Position numbers and translations under genes: made by a program. Positions 10,690-19,294 of a stretch of 64,000 bases of DNA are shown piece by piece. Origin of the DNA: Castor canadensis (Eukaryota; Chordata; Mammalia; Rodentia; Castoridae); contig NC_133394.1 in the NCBI RefSeq assembly GCF_047511655.1, positions 111,622,343 through 111,686,342 of the forward strand. The letters are read 5' to 3'. How positions within the stretch are numbered: the stretch's first letter is position 1; the number at the start of each line of letters is the position of its first letter. The notes below the pieces were generated by a model. The model was not told the origin of the DNA. It made no database searches and saw only the letters and a program-made list of their open reading frames with translations.

Positions 10690-12020
10690 ACACAGGTCCT
10701 GAGCCACACTGAGGAGTGTGGACTCCATGCACGTGAGGTCGCCACTGAGGGATTTAAAGAGTGTGGCGCGGTGACACGGGTGAGTTCTAGCTATGACTAC
10801 AGAGGGAAGGATGGATGACACTGGAGTGCAAGGTAGCTGATGAGATGGGTCATGAGAGTCTGAGTTAGTGACGTGGTAGACGGGAGAAGGAGGGATGCAG
10901 AGGTAAAGACTTGCAAGATGAGATCAGGAGAACTTGCCAAGTGACTGGGTGTCAAAAGAAGGGGGCAAGAGAAAAACAGCCACATCAGGAAGATGCTCCA
11001 GCTTAGGGCATACATGACCTGGGTGTCCCTGGAGCTTCAGGTCTTGGAGAGAGAAAAGATGGGGTCATTCCACACACACTGGACTTTGTGATGCCTGTGG
11101 GGTCTCTAGCTGGTTCGGTCTGGTAGACATCAGGATAAAAGTGGGGGGCTTGTGGGAGAAAGATTGGGACCGTGGCACATGTGGCAGCCTTAAGCATAGA
11201 GGTGACAGTTTGGCACTTTCAGGATGAATGAAACCAGATAAGGAGAGCATGTGGAAGAAGAGGACTTTGGAAAGCACCCAGAGAAATGGCGACACAGAAG
11301 GGATGAAAAAGCTATGGTGACTGGAGAAAAGCCGCCGTGAGAGAGAGAGCAGAGGAAAGCATGAAAAGGGCACCAGACACCAACAGCAGCTCCACAGACC
11401 GACGTCAGCATCTGCAACAGCTGTTTAGTCAGGAAAGGACTGAGAGTGTCCACCTGTCTGTCGGTGCCAAAAACCCTAGTACTCCTTCTCAAAGAACAGG
11501 GAGAGGCATTTGTGTGGCTGGGGAGGACTGTGCTGGAGAAAAGAATGGAAGGTGGAAAGGGGGAGCCGTGGGAGTTAGTGTCTCTTTCAAATGCACACGC
11601 CTGAGAATAAAGGGATGTGGACCAAGTGGCCCTGGGACCAAAGCCCCCAAAGTCAACCATAAGAACTCCTGGCAATAACGGGGACCAGGCTGACACCCCA
11701 ACTGCACCAGCCAGGCCAAGGTGGAGAAAAGGTGAGAAAACCCTTCCTGGGCAGAGAGGGAGCGTGGTGTGGCAGGACAGCTCCCGACTGCCATGGACAC
11801 CAGCAGGAGAGGCAGGAAGGGGAGGGAAACAGGAGGGGGCAAGGGGCTTGTGTACTGGGTGAGGTGCAGACAAAGTGGGGAGCTGGGGGTGCTTTTCCCA
11901 TAGGGCCTCCTCTGGGCCTTGTCCTCCCGACAACCAAAATGTCAGGCATTTTATTGTGGACGAGGGACTTTCTGAATAGTTTTCAAACGTCAGATAACAG
12001 GATTCAACACGTCAAAGAGG
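10690..12020. other. Purine-rich diverged sequence, probably old repeat; no supported gene
   Basis: The plus strand is G/A-rich over more than 1 kb and recalls old mammalian repeat text ('gatcaggagaacttgccaag', 'gaaaagccgccgtgagagag'). The purine bias opens long minus-strand frames, the longest at 11190-11933 (247 codons). Its translation is Ser/Pro/Leu-rich without a domain, as expected from a shadow of a purine-rich strand, so it is not called as a gene. Repeat family not established. Confidence 0.35.
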
Positions 12021-12484
12021 AAGAAAGATGGGGTCTTTATTGACACTCACTCTGCTTCCTCAGTCATTCCTGTGCCCTCCCAGAATTCACAGTTGCGGGT
12101 CCGCCTGCCTCACACCCATTTCTTTGCTTAGGTTTCCAGGGCTGTGAGTGTCACCTTCAGCAAAGACAGCCATCCCCTACTCTGTTTGCTTCTTGGGGCA
12201 ATTACAAAAAATTGAAGTGTGCTACAAATGCTAAGTATTCATGCTTGGAGAGCTAAGGAACAGGGGATAGGACTGAAATCAAATTTGAAACACAGACAAC
12301 TACAAAAGAAAAACTACATGCTGGACAAGTACAGAGTAAAAACAAAAACATGAAGAAGAAAAAACCCTGTCTCCAGAATCCGCTCCTTATCCTGCTTCCC
12401 TTGAGAGGACAGGTCAGAGCCCAGCATCAGAAAACTGCCAGTTCCAGCTTCTCCTGTTAACTTTTCCCTCTCCTTTTCTGGCAT

Positions 12485-12675
12485 GATCTATGGACCAGGG
12501 GTGGAACACTTAGGCCACGTGCAGCCCAGGCTCAGGAGCTAAGAATGGTTTTTACATTTTTTTAACGGGTTGTAAAAAACAGCAAAACCAGAGTGTTCAA
12601 CAGAGACCATGCGTGCTCTGGGAAGTCTAAATTATTTACTACCTGGCCCATTGCAGGTGAAGAGTGCCAACCCTA
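12485..12675 (+). mobile_element. Probable hAT-type DNA transposon remnant
   Basis: Segments such as 'caacagagaccatgcgtgctctgg' and 'taaattatttactacctggcccattgcagg' recall a widespread ancient mammalian hAT-type element. Short and decayed. Confidence 0.4.
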
Positions 12676-12679
12676 ATAC

Positions 12680-13310
12680 ACTTGAAGACTCGGTACCCAA
12701 GAGAGCAGGGACATTTTTCAGGCCACAAGCAAGTCACCAGCAGAGCTTAGATGAGATTGCATTTCTCTCTAGGGCTCAGAAGTCCAGGGCACTCCCCACA
12801 CCACACCAGAGAGCTGACATGGTGGTGGGCAGCCAGACGTAGATGTAACATAACTTCCACTTGAAAGCAAAAACGCTTTTGTCAGAGCCACATAAATAAA
12901 CCTTCAAATACAGAGTCAACTAAGATTTTTTTGAAGGATTCAGAGTTGAGTAATATCAAACAGGAAGGAAATATTTAGTGACCTACAACATACACTCTCA
13001 GACTGTCTCTTTCTACTTCACCTGGGGCGTCCAGAAACCCAGACCTGGAAGAGAATGTGAGGTTATGCAGGAAGTGGGATTTGTTCACAACAAGCACCAT
13101 CCATCACCTTCCAGCAGTGAAGACTGCGCCCAAAAGGCATTGCCCTGTGGTTTAAATGGTCACCATGACTCTCTTTTAAATACTCACAGCAGTGTTATAA
13201 GCAATGCTGCCACCCAACCTTTGGAGAGGTGGTGGGCAATCATCAAAGTCACCTTCAAACTTCCAAAACAAATTTAAGTGGGAACGACCTGCGCAGAAAA
13301 ACTACACACT
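12680..13310. other. No feature recognised
   Basis: No repeat, RNA gene or convincing exon was seen in this stretch. Confidence 0.4.
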
Positions 13311-13311
13311 A

Positions 13312-13395
13312 AGTAGTCGAGTGACTCAAGCGGTAAAAGTGCCTGCCTAGCAAAGCGTGAGTTCCTGAGTTCAAACCCCAGTGCCGCCAAAATAC
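13312..13395 (+). repeat. ID-like SINE
   Basis: Contains gagtgactcaagcggtaaaa, gtgcctgcctagca and gagttcaaaccccagtgccg, with a short A-rich end. Same unit as at 4018. Confidence 0.8.
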
Positions 13396-13852
13396 AAATA
13401 TTTATAAATCCCACACCAACCAGACTAGTTTCCATTAGCTGGGTCCCTGGAAGGGCCTCTCACTGCAAAATGCCACTTGTGGCAGACAGTTGGCATCATT
13501 TACTAAGGGTAGTGATGACTTATCTGTCTTTGTAGATCCCAGCACATCCGGGTCATCTCATCAGACTTTCTCAGTGCCTGTGGCCTCGGTCTGTCGTGAA
13601 GCTGGCCTGAGCTGACCTCAATTGTTAAGAGTATCATGAACAATATGGCAAATATCCTGAACGGCAGGAAGACCAAACAAGAAGTTAAATGCAAGTTTCA
13701 TGTTATATATTATTTGAGTAAGTTAAGTTAAAATAGATGATAGAAACCTAACCTAGTTTTTTTTTTCCAGAAATAGTAGGATATGAGAACCCAGTTCTTT
13801 CCACGTCTTAAGGAAGGAGATATAACGATTTAAAATAAAATGAAAAGAAGGA

Positions 13853-13975
13853 GCCAAGCATGGTGGCAAGCCTGCAATCCCAGCACTCGGAAAACTGAGG
13901 CAGGAGGATCAGAAGTTCAAGCCAGCCTGGGTTACACAGAGAGACCCTGTGTCAAAATAAAAGAGACAAAAAGGA
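13853..13975 (+). repeat. B1 SINE
   Basis: gccaagcatggtggcaagcc start, 'tgcaatcccagcactcgg' core, 'agcctgggttacacagagag' and a 'gtgtcaaaataaaaga' tail. Followed by an AAGG-rich tract. Confidence 0.85.
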
Positions 13976-14409
13976 AAGAGAAAAGGAGGGAGGAAGACAA
14001 GGAGGGAGAAGCAGGGCAGGACAGGGAAACTCCTCAGCTCAATGTCGCGCCACAGTTTTTGAACTCTTCTGCTTATCTGCACTTCTTGCGACGGTTTCGC
14101 TGGCCTTTGGGGCGAAGAGGAGTGAAAGGCCCAGTGTGTCCTCTGCAGCACACCTGGCACGCTTCTTGGCTTCTACAGTAGCCTCATATAAACCTGGCTT
14201 CTCAGATCTCACTGTTGAACCAACTCTTTTACAGGTCCTTGTGGATTTCAAGGCGACACAGTTTTTAAGTAACGACCAATTTTTAAGAAAACTGACAACA
14301 GGTCCAGAATGTCTATCTGTAAATCCTATTCACAAAAGTCAAACAAAAACTTAAGGCGTTTTTCTGTTTTAAATGGGGCCTATTCGTTACATCAAGAAAT
14401 ATAACAGTC

Positions 14410-14623
14410 AGGAGCTGGTGGCTCATGACTGACTATAATCCTAGCTAATTGGGAGGCTGAGATCAGGAGGATCATGGTTCAAGGCCAACCCCAACAAATA
14501 GCTTGCTAGACCTGATCTCCAAAATAACCAGGGTAAAATGGACTGGAGGTGTGGCTCACGCAGTAGAGCACATGCTTTTTAAATGTGAAGCCCTGAGTTC
14601 AAATATAGTCCCCCTAAAAAAAC
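14410..14623 (+). repeat. Composite SINE: B1-like + ID
   Basis: A left B1-like arm (aggagctggtggctcatgac, 'gggaggctgagatcaggagg') passes directly into an ID arm ('ggactggaggtgtggctcac', 'gtgaagccctgagttcaaat'). Confidence 0.8.
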
Positions 14624-14629
14624 AGGTAG

Positions 14630-15140
14630 GGGGCTTAGGGTATGGAACAGCTTATTGCTGCTGCTCAACTTAACCTTCTAATTGACTGCTAGTTACTTGT
14701 TTTTCAGTAAAGACAAAGAACTCCTTTCGGGACCACTCATGACTATGAGATTGCAAAAATGATCAATAAACTGTAAATCCCATTTTCGTCCTGGAAACAC
14801 TGCTAGTACCAGATCCTCTTTAGTGACAATGAGAGGAGTGAAGGCAAATGTCCTTCTGAAAAACACTTGGTCTGGCTGGCCTCAGTTACACGCTGAAGGG
14901 AAGGCGCTCTGACCTCACAGCTGCGTCCTGAAGCTCCTGGCTTCGCGCATAGGACAGAGGAGAAGGGAGACTCCGTGCTATCTGCCGCTTTGTCTGTCTC
15001 TTTCCTCTGACCCGTTCATTCCTCATTTCTGACAGTTCCTTTACATCCCAGCCTTCCTTTTCCTCCATACATAAACCATACATTTATGATGTTTATTTCA
15101 TTTACCAAACAGAATTTGATGTTCTCTGATCTTAAAATCA
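14630..15140. other. No feature recognised
   Basis: Unique-looking sequence between two composite SINEs. Nothing that supports an exon. Confidence 0.4.
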
Positions 15141-15143
15141 GTG

Positions 15144-15491
15144 ATTTTTTTTTTTAACCAAGTCCATTCTTTGGTAGTACTAGGGTTTGAACTCAGGACC
15201 TTATGTTTGTTAGGCAAGTTCTCTACCACTTAAGCCACACCTCCAGCCCTTTTTTGCTTTGTTATTTTCTTACATAGTGTCATGTTTTTTGCCCAGGCCG
15301 ATCTCAGACCACACTTCTCCTACCTATGCTTCCCACATAGCTGGGATTACAGGCATGCACCACCACGCTCAGCTTGTTTTTTGAGATGGAGTCTTGTTAA
15401 CTTTTTTGCCTGGTTTGGCCTTAGACCTCGAGCCTCCAGATCTCTGCCTTCTGAGTAGCTGGGATTACAAGCCTGAGCTGATGCTCCTGGC
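15144..15491 (-). repeat. Composite SINE: B1-like + B1-like + ID, reverse
   Basis: On the plus strand it starts with a T run, then the reversed ID arm ('ggtttgaactcaggacctta', 'ctctaccacttaagccacac') and two reversed B1-like units ('tagctgggattacaggcatg' near 15341 and 'tagctgggattacaagcctg' near 15456). Full-length trimeric form. Confidence 0.8.
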
Positions 15492-15499
15492 TTTTCACC

Positions 15500-16345
15500 A
15501 AATCTTAAATGACATACGCCATTGTCTAGTCCCACCTCTGAAGTTCTTGACTCTTTCTCCAAATCCTTCCCTTTCTTCAAAGTTCACCACTATTTATCAA
15601 GTTGCTTAAGCCAGAACTCTAGAGGTCATCTTTGGTTTGTATCCCTCACATCTAGTTCAAATCTGTTAGCAGGGTTGTACGCTATATGGTCCAAACACAA
15701 TACAAACCTATCCACCCTGCCCAACCCCTACCACCACCCCTCATGAAAGACGCCATGGTCTCTTGCTTGGACTCTGCAGTTGTCTCCTCACCAGTGTAGC
15801 TGCTTCCTCTCTTCCTTCAAGTCCCAAAATGAAATCTGAAAACAAAATCCAGCACACCACCTTCCTCATCCTAAAGCCCTCCCAGGGCTTACAACTGCAA
15901 TTAGCATTTAACCCAAATCCCATCCCAAAACAGTGACAAGTCAAGATCTGGTCCTTGCCAACCTTTCTGGGTTTCTCTTTTTGTCCCTCAAAACTCATCA
16001 AACTCCTTTCTACCTGGAATGCCCACCTGGTGCATGGCTGGTTCCAGCTTCCTGTTCAGGTCTCAGCTAACCATCAACCTCTTCCAAGCAGCCTGTGCTG
16101 TGCTGGCTGACAATCTGGGGTCCTCTTGAGGCACTCTACCACACACCCCATGTTAACACTCTCAGAGCCACAGCGGATGTGTCTTCTCAAATAGCTATTG
16201 GTTTATTGTCCCTTCTCTCCCACAGGAATGTAAGCACCTGGAGAGCAGGGACCTCGCCTGTCTGCACCGCCATCCGTCCAGATCTAGAGAAGCTCCAGGA
16301 ACTTAACTCTCAGTAAACATTTGATACATGGGTGGATGAAGGAAG
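15500..16345 (+). repeat. L2-type remnant
   Basis: C/T-rich old LINE text ('ctcttgcttggactctgcag', 'taaagccctcccagggct') runs into a 3' end with 'ggaatgtaagcacctggagagcaggg' and 'ctctcagtaaacatttgata', which is the classical L2 terminus. No coding capacity. Confidence 0.55.
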
Positions 16346-16561
16346 ATCCCATGGTCTTCCCAAAGCCTTCTCTTCCCAGTCCAACCCATAGTTCTTCTTT
16401 ACAACTTCACAGCATCAATTTGGCCCTTAATGTCTTGCACCAGTTCTCATACTGTTGCTTATTATTCACTTGTCATGATGATGTCATTATCAATCACAAA
16501 TACTAAAGGTGTACCTTCTGTAACAGAATGAGACAGATAGGAAATTAAAATTTATTTTATC

Positions 16562-16575
16562 AGAAAATTTGTGGG
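16562..16575 (+). repeat. 5' target-site duplication of the full-length L1
   Basis: agaaaatttgtggg occurs here and identically at 23647-23660, just beyond the poly(A) tail. A perfect 14-bp duplication indicates a recent insertion by target-primed reverse transcription. Confidence 0.93.
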
Positions 16576-16582
16576 GAATTCC

Positions 16583-16592
16583 AAGATGGCGG
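16583..16592 (+). promoter_or_regulatory. YY1-like site at L1 5' end
   Basis: aagatggcgg lies 8 bases into the element; its reverse complement contains the YY1 core GCCATCTT. In human L1 a YY1 site at almost the same place directs accurate transcription initiation at +1. Finding it here suggests the element's first base is the true start site. Confidence 0.65.
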
Positions 16593-16807
16593 CTAGAGGT
16601 AGGAAGCAGAAAGCGAGCCTCCTATAGTGAAATCTTGGAGAGACGCTGGAGACACACTTTGCAGGCATAATCACCGAGAAAAGGCATAACTTTGACCCCT
16701 CCACATCTCCAGCCGGCGCAGAGAATCTCCACTTCACGTTAAACGGAGAACCGAGGAGGCCCCCGGGCCGCCAGTGGCCGGCGCCCATACGGCTTGGGAA
16801 GACGCGG

Positions 16808-16818
16808 ACCAGGTGAGC
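16808..16818 (+). promoter_or_regulatory. Cryptic splice donor in L1 5'UTR (1)
   Basis: accAGgtgagc gives CAG|GTGAGC, a strong match to the 5' splice-site consensus, in the sense strand of the 5'UTR. Human L1 5'UTRs also carry donors that produce spliced L1 RNAs. Use of this one is inferred only. Confidence 0.45.
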
Positions 16819-17250
16819 TTCGCGGTACCGCGGTTCCCCCACAGACAAGCCTGGGCCAGAGCAGCATAGCCCCCTGGACAGACTGACCTCCACCCGGGAA
16901 AAAAAGAGAAACTGAGTACTAAGCAATAAGAACAGTCAAGACACGCTGGAAAGAGGGTGGGGCGCCCTGAGTGCTGAAGATTGGGGGAAGGGAATCCTTC
17001 CCGGGACTGTAAATAAACAAGCCGGGCGGGCCGGAGAGGCTCTGGCGGGAGCGGGGCGCGCCAGCAACCAGGAGCGGGGACGCTTGTGAGAGGAGGGAAG
17101 ACCCACTTCCCACGTGAACTGTAAATAAACACGCAGGCCTGACAACGCGGGGCAGTGTCGCCTTTCCCAGTGCTTGGAAAGGGAAAAGCCTGTAGCAGAG
17201 GCCCCCCTCCCCCGCACAGGAGAACTCTGAGCAAACAAAGCCTGTGGGAC

Positions 17251-17259
17251 CAGGTGAGT
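17251..17259 (+). promoter_or_regulatory. Cryptic splice donor in L1 5'UTR (2)
   Basis: CAG|GTGAGT is a near-perfect donor consensus, in sequence context similar to the donor at 16808 (both follow 'gacc' and lead into gtgag). The shared context fits partial duplication inside the 5'UTR. Confidence 0.5.
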
Positions 17260-18041
17260 GCTAAGCTCACCCCAGAGATCTGCATAAATAACGCCGCCAG
17301 CTACAGGCGGAGAGCAGCAGGCAGGCAAGCCACAGTTGCAGATACCACTCTCAGAACTGCCTCCAGACGCTTTTTTTTCCTTTTTCTCCCTACCTTTGAT
17401 GAGAGAACAACCGAATTACACCTGCAAGCCGAAAAACTTACTGAAACTGTATTGCATTTGAACTGGGGACACTTGGTGGGGCTTTTTTTTTTTCTTCTGT
17501 GTGTGTGTGAGTGTAGTTTTGTTCTACTTTATGCATCCCCTTTGATGAGACAACTACAGAACAACATCTGAGGCACCAACTCCAGGACTGGAGATTGAGA
17601 CGGACATCCAAATTATTAAGACTGAAATTGCATTGCATATAAACTTGGAAGTTTTTTGGTTTTTTGTTTTTTTTTGTTTTTTTTAATTTTCTATTTTCCA
17701 TTTTATTTTAATTCATTTTTATAAATAGATATTACTTTCATATACTTATTTTTTATTTTTTTTATCTTTGATTTTCAATCCTCTCTCTGTCACTCTATTG
17801 TCTGTTCAGCTTACTGTCGATTAGTACACTAACACTCCCTGTTTATACCTTTGAAACTCTCTTGTCTGATACCTTGTTCTGCTTTCTCCCTCTTGTCTGT
17901 ATATTTGTTTTCCCCTTTTCTTTAACTTCTTGCTTTCCATCTCAGCTCACTCTTCCATTCTCAATATTACCATTGTTATTATTACAAGCTAGAAAATACT
18001 TAATTACACACAGTACAGGGACAGTAACAACACCAAGGACA

Positions 18042-19244
18042 ATGACAGGAAGACAGAAAAAACAAGGAAACCAGTTTCCCCACAGCAAAAAATTAGTACA
18101 GGAACCAGAGGGGAATGAAGAGAACAGAAACTCAGAGCCAGACTCCAACAAAATGAAGATAAACTGTGCCAAAGGACCCAATGAAGCCTACAAGAATAAT
18201 TTAAAAGAAGACATACTACAAGTACTCAATGAGAATTTTATAGAGATGATACTGGATAGGGTCAACCAAAATGTACAGGAGACACTCAAGAAATTCCAAG
18301 ACAATAAAAATAGAGAATTTGAAAAAGCAAAAGAAGAAATAAAGGAAACCATAGAAGCACTGTATAAACACCAAAATGAAAGAGAGAACACAATGAATAA
18401 ATGGATAAATGAACTCAGGACAAAAATAGACAACAATAAAGAAGAAAACAGCCAGGATATGGAAAACCTCAGAAAAAAGAACGAAACAGAACTGCAAAAC
18501 AAAACGGAAGGCCAATCCAGCAGAATAGAACAAACAGAAGACAGAATCTCAGAACTTGAAGATGAAATGGTAATTAAAGGAAAAACTGAAGAACTACTAA
18601 TTAAACAACTCAAGACCTGTGAAAAGAAAATGCAAGAACTCACCGACTCCATCAAAAGACCAAACTTGAGAATCATGGGCATCGAAGAAGGAGAAGAGGT
18701 GCAAGCAAAGGGAATGCGTAATATATTCAACAAAATAATAACGGAAAATTTCCCAAATCTAGAGAAAGATATTCCCATACAAATGCAAGAGGCCTCCAGG
18801 ACACCAAACAGACCAGATCAAAATAGAACTACTCCACGACATATCATCATTAAAACAACAAGTTCAGAAACTAAGGAAAGAATATTGAAGGCTGCAAGAG
18901 AGAAAAAACAAGTAACATACAAAGGTAAACCCATCAAAATCACAGCAGACTTCTCAACAGAAACATTAAAAGCAAGAAGAGCGTGGGGTGAGATCTTCCG
19001 GGCACTGAATGAAAATAACTTCAACCCCAGGATACTCTACCCAGCAAAGCTATCATTCAAAATAGATGGAGCAATAAAAGTCTTCCATGATAAGCAGAAA
19101 CTAAAACAATATGTGACCACAAAGCCACCATTACAAAAGATTCTGCAAGGGATCCTGCACACAGAAAGTGACACCCAACTTAACCATGAAAAGGCAGGCA
19201 GCACCAAACCACAGGATAAGAAAAAGCAAGACAGTAGAGAGTAA
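18042..19244 (+). CDS. L1 ORF1 protein (RNA-binding chaperone)
   Basis: Encodes a 400-residue L1 ORF1p, the trimeric RNA-binding protein that coats L1 RNA and acts as a nucleic-acid chaperone in the cytoplasmic L1 particle. Residues about 1-50 are basic and polar (MTGRQKKQGN start). A long heptad-rich coiled coil spans about 52-205, including the RISELEDEM stretch at 169-176. The RRM domain follows at about 206-300 (PNLRIMGIEEGEE near 207-219), then the C-terminal domain at about 302-365 (ARRAWGEIFRALNENNF at 311-327). The family usually has 340-370 residues, so this one is slightly long, mainly in the coiled coil. The frame is open upstream to an ATG at 17862, adding 60 codons rich in Phe/Leu/Ser/Cys. 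I chose 18042 because mammalian ORF1p starts with a short basic segment, while the upstream part reads like translated 5'UTR. The stop lies 50 bases before ORF2. Confidence 0.93.
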   Translation: MTGRQKKQGNQFPHSKKLVQEPEGNEENRNSEPDSNKMKINCAKGPNEAYKNNLKEDILQVLNENFIEMILDRVNQNVQETLKKFQDNKNREFEKAKEEIKETIEALYKHQNERENTMNKWINELRTKIDNNKEENSQDMENLRKKNETELQNKTEGQSSRIEQTEDRISELEDEMVIKGKTEELLIKQLKTCEKKMQELTDSIKRPNLRIMGIEEGEEVQAKGMRNIFNKIITENFPNLEKDIPIQMQEASRTPNRPDQNRTTPRHIIIKTTSSETKERILKAAREKKQVTYKGKPIKITADFSTETLKARRAWGEIFRALNENNFNPRILYPAKLSFKIDGAIKVFHDKQKLKQYVTTKPPLQKILQGILHTESDTQLNHEKAGSTKPQDKKKQDSRE

Positions 19245-19294
19245 CATCAAGTTAGGTACACACAATCAAACCTTCAAACAACTAAGATAACTAA

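Larger units (their letters stand above)
16576..18041 (+). promoter_or_regulatory. L1 5'UTR with internal promoter
   Basis: About 1.47 kb lies between the element's first base and the chosen ORF1 start. The first 900 bases are GC-rich and CpG-containing; the last 700 are T-rich. In L1 families this region carries the internal RNA polymerase II promoter. Here the motif actgtaaataaac is repeated at 17006-17018 and 17118-17130, 112 bp apart, with weaker relatives near 17224 and 17276. This hints at degenerate tandem units, unlike a single-copy human-type 5'UTR. AATAAA hexamers occur inside the motif. Confidence 0.8.

Noticed and set aside
11190-11933. 247-codon minus-strand frame
   Set aside because: Opposite a purine-rich strand; Ser/Pro/Leu-rich composition, no domain, no splice or promoter support.
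17155-17571. 138-codon sense frame in the L1 5'UTR
   Set aside because: Poor composition, ends in poly-Phe from T runs, upstream of ORF1 and without family precedent. Kept only as 5'UTR.
18188-18778. 196-codon minus-strand frame inside L1 ORF1
   Set aside because: Antisense shadow of the A-rich ORF1; Ser/Phe/Leu-rich.
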